Positions 1-4,893 of a stretch of DNA of 5,064 bases are shown one piece after another. The notes below the pieces were generated by a model. That model did not search any database. It was not told the origin of the DNA and was given only the letters and a program-made list of their open reading frames with translations. Origin of the DNA: Salinirussus sp. (GTDB lineage Archaea > Halobacteriota > Halobacteria > Halobacteriales > Haloarculaceae). A program made the position numbers and the translations under genes. Each line of letters starts with the position of its first letter. The stretch's first letter is position 1. The DNA is taken from the NCBI GenBank assembly GCA_028275005.1, contig JAQCNN010000156.1, positions 1 through 5,064 of the forward strand, written 5' to 3'.

Positions 1-968
1 TTTTCGGTCCCCCGGACGACGAGCCCGCCGGAGACGTTGATGAGCGCGCCGGCGTCCCCGCTGGTGAAGGCCAGGTCAAGCGGCGCGTCCTGCCGGGAGT
101 TACGAACCCGGAGGGCGTAGTAGTGGTTGGCAAAGCCCGCGGCGAGTTCGCCGTCGGCGGCGCTGGTCGAAACCAGAAACTCGTTGTCGAAGGTGAGCGC
201 TCCCGCCTCCCGGAGGTCGACAAGCCACTGTCGGGTGGTCTCCTCCCCGCGCAGGAGGCGCATCGCGGTGACGAACGACTGGAAGGCGCTGTAACTCGGC
301 GCCCAGCCCAGGTCGTTCTCGAAGGCCGCGACCTCCGGGAACTCCTGGACCGTGTCCGGGATATCACCCGCGGAGAGTCGGTTCGTGTTGTAGGGGACCG
401 CGCGGGCACGGCCGGCGACGCCGGCCCAGTTGTCGGTGACAAAGTCGTCGTCCGGCGTGTCACGCACCGCTGATGGGAGTGACTCGGCGGCACCCTCCTC
501 GGCAACGGTGGCCAGCGAGCCGGCGTCGACCGAGATGAACATGTCCGCCCGGCTGCTCCCCTGTTCGACCTCGGTGACGACGGTGTTTGCCAGACTCGCC
601 GAGGAGTCCATATTCTGGCTGTAGGAGAAGTCGTCGTAGAGTCCGGTAAACAGGTCGAGTAGGTCCAGGTAGAGCCCTCCCTCCCCGCCGCCGATGTAGA
701 GGTTCAACTCCCCGGAGAGGTCGGGCAGGTCGGCGATTCGAGTCCCGCCAAGCTCGCCGCGGGACGCCACCAGCGGCCCCGACCCGCGAAACTGTGCCAG
801 CCCAATCTGGTCGGCCGACGGGCCGTCGTCCCCGCCGACGAAGCCGCTACAGCCGGCAAGGGCAGCCGCCCCTACCAGCCCCGTCGTCGCGAGCAGTTGC
901 CGCCGCGAGACTCGGTCTGCCGGTGCGTCCGACCGTCGGTCCGTCGATGGTGTCGTATCGTCAGTCAT
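1..968 (-). CDS. Ferric-iron ABC transporter substrate-binding lipoprotein (C-terminus beyond window)
   Basis: Captures ferric iron outside the membrane and hands it to an ABC permease; the family is that of FbpA-type class II periplasmic binding proteins. The 322 residues visible begin with a Tat-type lipoprotein signal: twin Arg at 22-23 (SRRQLL), a hydrophobic stretch 25-39 and a lipobox LAGC with Cys40 as the lipidated residue, so it should be anchored to the outer face of the membrane. Family hallmarks follow in order: LNLYIGG near 88-94, ADMFISVDAG 141-150, PYNTNRLS 192-199, LGWAPSYSAFQSFVTAMRLL 220-239 and NHYY 281-284, whose paired tyrosines match the iron-coordinating Tyr pair of the family, then the GDAGALINVSG region. 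About 50 C-terminal residues probably lie past base 1. The ATG is 3 nt downstream of the stop of the RGP-like gene, so the two are very likely cotranscribed and translationally coupled. Permease and ATPase genes are expected further left. Iron specificity is inferred from family motifs; the ligand has not been shown. Confidence 0.9.
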   Translation of the reverse strand, partial: MTDDTTPSTDRRSDAPADRVSRRQLLATTGLVGAAALAGCSGFVGGDDGPSADQIGLAQFRGSGPLVASRGELGGTRIADLPDLSGELNLYIGGGEGGLYLDLLDLFTGLYDDFSYSQNMDSSASLANTVVTEVEQGSSRADMFISVDAGSLATVAEEGAAESLPSAVRDTPDDDFVTDNWAGVAGRARAVPYNTNRLSAGDIPDTVQEFPEVAAFENDLGWAPSYSAFQSFVTAMRLLRGEETTRQWLVDLREAGALTFDNEFLVSTSAADGELAAGFANHYYALRVRNSRQDAPLDLAFTSGDAGALINVSGGLVVRGTE

Positions 969-971
969 GTG

Positions 972-2162
972 TTAGTCGTCCCCCGCAGGCTGTGCAACGG
1001 CGGTCGGCTGTGTGTCGGTCAGCGCGTCGAGACAATCCAGCCAGTCGAGCGTGTACTCCCCACAGTGGTTCAGAAAGGCGCCGTTCTCGTAGGCCGAGAA
1101 GTCACCGTCAGCGAGCCGGCGGGCGATATCGCGGGCGACGCCGGCGTAGCTGTCGGCGTTGCCCCCGGCCCCGTCGACCACCTCCCAGATGTGTTCGTTG
1201 AGTTCCAGGCCGTGTACCTCGTCGGTCAGGTCCGAGAACGTCGACCGGGCGGCCTTGTTGTGTTCACAGAGCGGGCGACCGTTGTAGACCTGCTTGCCGA
1301 GGACGTCACAGGCCCGCTTGAGAAGCAGGCCGCTCCAGATGTCGTCGAACCGGCCGACCCCCCACTCGTTGTCGTCCATCGGGAACTGGTAGAAGGCGGG
1401 GACCACCTCCCGGCGGAAGGCCAGGTTCATCGAGCAGACGGTGAGGTAGTTGCCCGGAGCAACGACAAAGTCGTCCTCGAAATCCGCCGCGCTCGTGCGT
1501 GTCTGTGCCTGCCCCTGGAGGTCGCCGTCGGTCAGGATCCGGACGGCATCCAGGTCGGGGACGTTCGTCCACAGCCCCTGTGAGGCGACGACGTCGTCGA
1601 CAGCCGCAGTCGTGCGCTCGACGGTTTCGTCCATCGCGCTGTAGGGGTAGCCCCGCGGGTAGAGGCCGTGTTCGTCGGCGTTCTGGTAGAGGACGTTCAC
1701 CCACTGCTCGTCGGAGGCGACCTGCTCGAGGTCGCCCTCGAAGCCGAGATTGCGTAGGTGGGTCCCGAAGAAATCCTGGTCGGCGTGCGGGCGGGTGTCG
1801 TCGTCGATAAAGACACCGTAGGGAAAGTCGTGTGCCCAGAGGTACAGCAGGCCAAAGGAGGTCTGTGCGTGGCTGGCCTCGGGGACCAGGTGGGCAAACT
1901 CCCCGACACCGTTTCGGTCGAGCCACTGCGTGCGCCGGGTGCCGTCGAACACGACACCCGACACCCCCAGGTCCTCGAGCATCGCAGTCATCGCCGTGGT
2001 GTCACAGAAGTCCTCGGTGACGAGGACGACGTGGAGGCGGTCCGTGTCGAAGCCGTGCGTTCGGGCGTTGGCGACGTAGGCCCGCACACACTCGGGCTCG
2101 CGCACCGTCGGGACGACGACACAGACGTCGCCGGAGCCCGGTGTTTTAGGCTGACCTAACAT
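972..2162 (-). CDS. Reversibly glycosylated polypeptide (RGP) / UDP-arabinopyranose mutase family protein
   Basis: A 396-aa cytoplasmic GT-A-like protein of the RGP family (often annotated alpha-1,4-glucan-protein synthase, UDP-forming). Plant members interconvert UDP-arabinopyranose and UDP-arabinofuranose and glycosylate themselves on an Arg. Visible motifs: N-terminal beta strand VCVVVPTVREPE 13-24; metal-binding Asp triplet D120-D122 within FIDDDTRP; RGYPYS 170-175, whose Arg170 matches the reversibly glycosylated Arg of the plant enzymes; QGLWTNVPDLDA 195-206; CSMNLAFRRE 243-252; GRFDDIWSG 270-278; and EHNKA 300-304. The second Arg of the plant motif (seven residues after the first) is Met177 here. 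The ATG at 2162 was chosen because it lies just before the first strand; the open frame continues 97 codons upstream only as a shadow over the opposite-strand thiolase gene. A TTAGG-N4-CCTAA box covers codons 2-6 and a second lies just upstream, pointing to metal-dependent control. Family assignment is firm; the sugar nucleotide used and the reason for its place in an iron operon are unknown. Confidence 0.88.
   Translation of the reverse strand: MLGQPKTPGSGDVCVVVPTVREPECVRAYVANARTHGFDTDRLHVVLVTEDFCDTTAMTAMLEDLGVSGVVFDGTRRTQWLDRNGVGEFAHLVPEASHAQTSFGLLYLWAHDFPYGVFIDDDTRPHADQDFFGTHLRNLGFEGDLEQVASDEQWVNVLYQNADEHGLYPRGYPYSAMDETVERTTAAVDDVVASQGLWTNVPDLDAVRILTDGDLQGQAQTRTSAADFEDDFVVAPGNYLTVCSMNLAFRREVVPAFYQFPMDDNEWGVGRFDDIWSGLLLKRACDVLGKQVYNGRPLCEHNKAARSTFSDLTDEVHGLELNEHIWEVVDGAGGNADSYAGVARDIARRLADGDFSAYENGAFLNHCGEYTLDWLDCLDALTDTQPTAVAQPAGDD
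2146..2159. promoter_or_regulatory. DtxR-like operator, box A (TTAGG-CTGA-CCTAA)
   Basis: Perfect 5-bp inverted repeat with a 4-bp spacer. It lies inside the RGP-like gene, covering codons 2-6 (Leu-Gly-Gln-Pro-Lys), and forces the codon TTA, which is unusual in such GC-rich DNA. Its centre is 33 bp from that of box B, about three helical turns, so two regulator dimers could sit on nearly the same face. The half-site equals that of DtxR/IdeR operators, whose arms are normally further apart. The regulator's identity is inferred. Confidence 0.7.
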
Positions 2163-2252
2163 CTCTACACGGATTTCTTTAGGCAGGCCTAAAGTACCTG
2201 TCGCTCCGTCCCGACAGCAAGGACAAAGACCAGGGGGGTCGATGGTGGTACC
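2163..2252. promoter_or_regulatory. Divergent intergenic promoter region
   Basis: Only 90 bp separate the RGP-like start (minus) and the thiolase start (plus), so both promoters must lie here. The only AT-rich stretch is 2172-2195, containing box B. If its right part (around 2190-2196) serves as the TATA element for the plus strand, transcription would start near 2218 and leave a leader of about 35 nt. GGTGG at 2244-2248, just before the thiolase ATG, could act as a weak ribosome-binding site. Positions are inferred from spacing. Confidence 0.5.
2177..2194. promoter_or_regulatory. DtxR-like operator, box B (extended arms CTTTAGG-CAGG-CCTAAAG)
   Basis: The best copy of the repeated motif: 7-bp perfect arms around a 4-bp spacer, with the core TTAGG-N4-CCTAA at 2179-2192. 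It lies 15-32 bp upstream of the RGP-like start codon, over the place where the core promoter must be, and 58 bp upstream of the thiolase start codon. Binding here should repress the RGP/iron-binding-protein operon and might also affect the divergent thiolase operon. No separate consensus TATA box is evident; the AT-rich arms may double as one. Confidence 0.75.
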
Positions 2253-3407
2253 ATGGATGTCGCAATCATCGGCGCGTCGATGACACAGTTCGGCCAGCGC
2301 GACGGTTGGGTCCGGGACCTCCTCACCGAGGCCGGCGAGGCGTGTCTCGCGGACGCGGGGGTTCCGCGAGCGGACGTCGAACACATCTACGTCGCGAACA
2401 TGGCAAGCGGCGAGTTCGAGGGACAGACCGGCCTGATGAACGCCCTGGCACACGACATGGGGCTGTTAGGGGCCTACGCCGAGCGGGTGGACAACACCTC
2501 CGGGACCGGGGGCGCAGGCGTGTTTGAGGCCTGGCAGTCGGTCGCCTCCGGCGCCAGCGACTGTACCCTGCTCGTCGGCGGGGAGAAGATGACCCACAGG
2601 ACCACCGCGGAGTCGACGGACGTTATCGCCTCGCTGACCCACCCCGTCGAGTACAAACACGGGGCCACACTCCCCTCGTTTGCGGGGTTGACCGCCCGCC
2701 ACTATCTCGAACGCTTCGACGCGCCCCGGGAGAGCCTGGCCGAGGTCGCGGTAAAGAACCACGCAAACGGCACACTCAACCCCAACGCCCAGTTCCAGCG
2801 GGAGATCGACGTCGAGACGGCCCTCGACAGCCCGGTCATCGCCGACCCGCTGCGTCTCTACGACTTCTGTCCGGTGACCGACGGTGGTGCCGCGCTCCTC
2901 CTCTGTCCGGCCGACCGTGCCGAGGAGTACACCGACGACTTTCTCCGGGTGACCGGCGTCGCCGGCGCGACCGACACCCACGTCGTCCACGAGCGGGAGG
3001 ACCCCACGGTGATGAAGGGCGTCGTCGAGAGCGGCGAACAGGCCTTCAGGATGGCCGGCTGGGACCGCGACGACGTCGACATCGCCGAACTGCACGACAT
3101 GTTCACGATCCTCGAGTTCCTCCAACTCGAGGGGCTGGGCTTTGCCGACCAGGGGACCGCCTGGCGGATGGCGAGTGAGGGGACAACGGCCCGGGACGGC
3201 GACCTTCCGGTAAACACCTCCGGCGGGCTGAAGTCGAAGGGACACCCACTGGGTGCCAGCGGCGTGGCCCAGGTGGTCGAACTGTACCGGCAGATCCGGG
3301 GTGAGGCCGGCGCGCGCCAGGTCGAGGCCGACCGCGGGCTTGCCTGTAACGTCGGCGGGTTCGGGAACTGCGTCGTCACGACACTGGTCGAGGGGGTACG
3401 CGCATGA
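2253..3407 (+). CDS. Thiolase-superfamily protein (SCP2/archaeal type) with Ser at the nucleophile position
   Basis: A 384-aa protein of normal thiolase length, beginning with the typical DVAIIGASMTQFG strand. Archaeal members condense two acetyl-CoA molecules, for example at the start of the mevalonate pathway, and work with a DUF35 protein; the next gene encodes one. Motifs: VDNTSGTGGAG 79-89 is where the nucleophilic Cys is expected (usually C-x-S-G), but residue 83 is Ser (TCC). Others are kept: ELHDMF 279-284 (the HDxF motif of SCP2-type thiolases, His281), GGLKSKGHPLGASG 324-337 (catalytic GHP, His331) and CNVGGFGNC 365-373 near the end, with Cys373 or Cys365 as candidate acid/base. ATG 2253 is the only start that fits the family. 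The downstream gene overlaps by ATGA. Fold and family are secure; thiolase activity is doubtful unless Ser83 can substitute. An alternative is aldolase-type chemistry, as in the Ltp2-DUF35 complexes of actinobacterial steroid degradation. Confidence 0.9.
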   Translation: MDVAIIGASMTQFGQRDGWVRDLLTEAGEACLADAGVPRADVEHIYVANMASGEFEGQTGLMNALAHDMGLLGAYAERVDNTSGTGGAGVFEAWQSVASGASDCTLLVGGEKMTHRTTAESTDVIASLTHPVEYKHGATLPSFAGLTARHYLERFDAPRESLAEVAVKNHANGTLNPNAQFQREIDVETALDSPVIADPLRLYDFCPVTDGGAALLLCPADRAEEYTDDFLRVTGVAGATDTHVVHEREDPTVMKGVVESGEQAFRMAGWDRDDVDIAELHDMFTILEFLQLEGLGFADQGTAWRMASEGTTARDGDLPVNTSGGLKSKGHPLGASGVAQVVELYRQIRGEAGARQVEADRGLACNVGGFGNCVVTTLVEGVRA

Positions 3408-3769
3408 GCCTCGACGCACACCGGTGTCCCGACGGGCATCTCACCTACCCGGGCCACGGGGTCTGTCCGGCGTGTGGCCAGGGACAGACCGAGACCGTCG
3501 ACCTCGCCGACCGGACCGGCGAGGTGGTGACCTGGACGACTAGCACCGCCACGCCGCCTGGGGTTCGCGAGCCGAACACGCTCGCCATCGTCGAGTTCGA
3601 CGTCGACGGGACTTCGGTGCGGGCGCTGGGCGGGGCGACGACCGAGGATGTCGAGACCGGCGACCGCGTCCGGCCAGTCCACGTCGAACAGCTCCGGGAG
3701 CCCGACGCGGGGATCCGTGAGCCGGCGAGCCAGGCGTGGGACGGCTACCGGTTCGAACCGGTCGAGTAG
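3404..3769 (+). CDS. DUF35 zinc-ribbon/OB-fold acyl-CoA-binding partner protein
   Basis: A 121-aa protein with an N-terminal rubredoxin-like zinc ribbon and a C-terminal OB fold, the architecture of DUF35. In archaea such proteins bridge thiolase and HMG-CoA synthase and give a shared CoA-binding site; in actinobacteria they pair with thiolase-like aldolases. Visible here: Cys8, Cys21 and Cys24 (CPAC), with the usual second Cys of the first knuckle missing (C-P-D-G-H), so His12 may be the fourth ligand or the site is incomplete. The OB part spans about 38-95, with GEVVTWTT 39-46, TLAIVEFDVDG 59-69 and GDRVRPV 86-92, and the chain ends DGYRFEPVE. ATGA overlap with the thiolase-like gene implies translational coupling and a stable complex. 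No HMG-CoA synthase gene follows: the next gene is convergent. The family is clear; the substrate is not. Confidence 0.9.
   Translation: MSLDAHRCPDGHLTYPGHGVCPACGQGQTETVDLADRTGEVVTWTTSTATPPGVREPNTLAIVEFDVDGTSVRALGGATTEDVETGDRVRPVHVEQLREPDAGIREPASQAWDGYRFEPVE
3747..3762. repeat. 16-bp perfect palindrome at the end of the DUF35 gene
   Basis: ACCGGT-TCGA-ACCGGT lies in the last codons of the DUF35 gene, ending 4 nt before its stop codon. As RNA it could form a 6-bp stem with a TCGA loop at the 3' end of the operon. No T-tract follows, so a terminator role is weakly supported, and it may simply reflect codon use (Tyr-Arg-Phe-Glu-Pro-Val). Confidence 0.35.
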
Positions 3770-3808
3770 GCTATGACACGGGCCCACAGGGTCCGCGGAC
3801 AGTTTCCG

Positions 3809-4420
3809 CTACTCGGGGTCCTCCTCGCTCCCGTCGCCCTCGTCGAGTTCGTCCTTGATCGACTGAAGCTCGGCGTCGACATCGATCTCGACGCCCTCTG
3901 TGTCGTCGACACCCCGGCCTCGACCCGGGTCGGCGCCGGGCCCGCGGGACAGCTCTGTCTCGACCTCGGTCTGCAGGTCCTGGGCCTGCCCCAGCAGGTC
4001 ACGAGCCCGGCTGTCCTGTGTCCCCGACAGCGCGTCACCGAGGTCCTCGAGGGCGCTATCGAGTTCCGTCAGCGCCGACCGGCCGGCCTCCTCCGCCCGC
4101 CGTCTGAGCCGGCTCTCGCGCCCATCGCCCCCCCGGTCACCAAAGGCCAGCGCCCGCTGAAGGAGTTTCAGCGCCTGGATGTTCGTCCGCAGGACGAGGA
4201 TCACGGCAGGGATAGTCACCTCCCGGGTGAACCGGATCAGGTCACGCAGCTGCGGGCGGCGGGACCCGCCGCTGAGCTCCGTCTCCAACTCCGTCAGCGT
4301 CTCCGCGAGTTCGCTCACCTGTTCGCGGAGCTGGTCGTCGCCGGCACGCGCCGCCGGCTCACGCTCGGCGCGCCGGTCACCGCGGGGTCCCTCGTCGCCG
4401 CCGCGCTCGCCGTCGCTCAT
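3809..4420 (-). CDS. Conserved haloarchaeal-type helical protein, function unknown
   Basis: A 203-aa protein, strongly charged and mostly helical; I do not recognise a characterised family, although its pattern resembles hypothetical proteins common in haloarchaea. An Arg/Gly/Asp/Glu-rich disordered N-terminus (1-28) is followed by a heptad-like coiled-coil helix 31-49 (leucines in LREQVSELAETLTELETEL), then RDLIRFTREVTIPAVI 59-74 leading into an amphipathic helix to about 92, interrupted by Arg78 and Lys85 and so unlikely to cross the membrane. A further helical pair lies at about 103-158 and a very acidic tail at 172-203. No signal peptide or catalytic motif is seen. ATG 4420 was chosen because it gives a typical MSD start. 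A GTG at 4456, in frame and 12 codons upstream, lies about 25 bp from the shared TATA-like element and could be a leaderless start. It is convergent with the DUF35 gene (39 bp apart) and divergent from the 49-aa gene. Confidence 0.75.
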   Translation of the reverse strand: MSDGERGGDEGPRGDRRAEREPAARAGDDQLREQVSELAETLTELETELSGGSRRPQLRDLIRFTREVTIPAVILVLRTNIQALKLLQRALAFGDRGGDGRESRLRRRAEEAGRSALTELDSALEDLGDALSGTQDSRARDLLGQAQDLQTEVETELSRGPGADPGRGRGVDDTEGVEIDVDAELQSIKDELDEGDGSEEDPE

Positions 4421-4459
4421 ACTCACTGGTGGGGACTCCCCGCACAAGCCACTCACGGA

Positions 4460-4473
4460 TTAGGCCGACCAAA
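4460..4473. promoter_or_regulatory. Degenerate DtxR-like operator, box D (TTAGG-CCGA-CCAAA)
   Basis: Matches the TTAGG-N4-CCTAA motif at nine of ten arm positions (CCAAA instead of CCTAA). It lies between the TATA-like element and the start of the 203-aa protein gene, mirroring the place of box C on the other side; the two centres are 26 bp apart. It could be a weaker site for the same regulator. Confidence 0.45.
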
Positions 4474-4477
4474 ACCC

Positions 4478-4485
4478 TTTTAGAT
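4478..4485. promoter_or_regulatory. Shared TATA-like element (TTTTAGAT) of a divergent promoter
   Basis: The AT-rich octamer is centred about 26-27 bp upstream of the ATG of the 49-aa gene (4508, plus) and about 25 bp from the GTG at 4456 on the minus strand. This is the TATA-to-start distance of archaeal leaderless promoters. It reads CTAAAAG on the minus strand, so it may serve both directions. Transcription start sites are inferred from spacing only. Confidence 0.55.
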
Positions 4486-4499
4486 TTAGGGCAGCCTAA
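4486..4499. promoter_or_regulatory. DtxR-like operator, box C (TTAGG-GCAG-CCTAA)
   Basis: A third perfect copy of the motif, directly downstream of the TATA-like element and ending 8 nt before the ATG of the 49-aa gene. A regulator bound here would block the initiation site, which suggests repression by metal-loaded DtxR-family protein and induction when metal is scarce. Arms are perfect over 5 bp only; the flanking bases do not pair. Confidence 0.7.
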
Positions 4500-4507
4500 T
4501 CCACCTG

Positions 4508-4657
4508 ATGACAGCGTCACACCGGGAACGGGTGGCCGACGACCGCGAGCCGCCGGTGACCGCACACAACAGCTCCCCGGACCGTACCGTCTTCATCGAA
4601 CAGAACAACAAGAACGGGTGGATTGCGACCGACCTTACTGTCCCACTGGACCCGTAG
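4508..4657 (+). CDS. 49-aa small protein, probably iron-regulated and leaderless
   Basis: A short open frame from ATG 4508 to TAG 4655-4657. The N-terminal half is polar and probably disordered (HRERVADDREPP). The C-terminal half has a defined core: SPDRTVFIEQNNKNGWIATD at 23-42, then LTVPLDP to the end. This RTVF.E..N..GWIATD pattern resembles small haloarchaeal proteins of unknown function that I recall from this group, though I cannot check it. It has no signal peptide, membrane segment or Cys. Support for being real: start codon at leaderless distance from a TATA-like element, a perfect operator box between them, codon third positions rich in C and G, and a compact conserved-looking end. 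A palindromic element begins 20 nt after the stop. Function unknown; a role in the response to metal limitation is inferred from the operator. Confidence 0.72.
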   Translation: MTASHRERVADDREPPVTAHNSSPDRTVFIEQNNKNGWIATDLTVPLDP

Positions 4658-4677
4658 CGACGCAGCGACAGACCTCC

Positions 4678-4769
4678 CGACTCATACTGCCGGACGTAAG
4701 CCATTCAAGAATTTCGCCACCCCGGGGTGGCGAATCTATTTAGAAAGTTACGTCCGACAGTATCAGTCG
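4678..4769. repeat. 92-bp symmetric hyphenated palindrome (MITE-like or cruciform element)
   Basis: Outer arms 4678-4699 and 4748-4769 are inverted copies matching at 20 of 22 positions (core ATACTGCCGGACGTAA against TTACGTCCGACAGTAT). A perfect 22-bp palindrome at 4713-4734 (arms TTCGCCACCCC / GGGGTGGCGAA) sits exactly at the centre. Two 13-nt AT-richer segments that do not pair well separate the inner and outer arms on each side. The common centre between 4723 and 4724 makes the design symmetric as a whole. It lies 20 nt past the stop of the 49-aa gene. It may be a small non-autonomous repeat, a structured 3' end or a protein-binding site; no target-site duplication is obvious. Confidence 0.75.
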
Positions 4770-4893
4770 TGGGCGGGCCAGGACGTGGTACCGAGCCTGA
4801 AGTACGGCCCCGTGCCCAGTCAGATAGAGCAGTGTCTTAACCCGTAGCTATCGGTGTATCGGCAGAGAGAAAGGTCGCAGACAGTCGGCGGCC
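4770..4893. other. Gene-free stretch between palindrome and dpsA
   Basis: No convincing gene or RNA gene is seen. On the minus strand, downstream of the dpsA stop, a pyrimidine run (complement of 4864-4874, CCTTTCTCTCT) could help end dpsA transcription. There is a short direct repeat TATCGG at 4849-4854 and 4857-4862. Confidence 0.3.

Noticed and set aside
897..1583. Long plus-strand open frame opposite the RGP-like gene
   Set aside because: Antisense shadow typical of GC-rich DNA; it shows no family motifs, while the minus-strand frame has full RGP motifs.
2163..2453. Upstream extension of the RGP-like frame by 97 codons on the minus strand
   Set aside because: It overlaps the thiolase N-terminus in antisense and crosses both operators and the intergenic region; RGP homology begins just after the ATG at 2162.
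2467..2478. TTAGGGGCCTA inside the thiolase gene as another operator
   Set aside because: The spacer is 2 bp and the right arm is incomplete, and it is far from any promoter.
2466..3787. Two long minus-strand frames opposite the thiolase and DUF35 genes
   Set aside because: Arg/Pro/Gly-rich translations without domains; the plus strand carries clear motifs over the same bases.
3773..4483. Plus-strand frame of 236 codons opposite the 203-aa gene
   Set aside because: The minus-strand product has the acidic, helical character expected for a haloarchaeal protein; the plus-strand frame lacks it and also crosses the divergent promoter.
4623..4847. Plus-strand 74-codon frame through the palindromic element
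   Set aside because: It overlaps the end of the 49-aa gene in another frame and runs through the whole palindrome, so its sequence is set by the repeat; no promoter or ribosome site is seen.
4770..4893. RNA gene or CRISPR repeats in the gap before dpsA
   Set aside because: No cloverleaf, conserved RNA motif or regularly spaced repeat is visible; only a short hexamer repeat.
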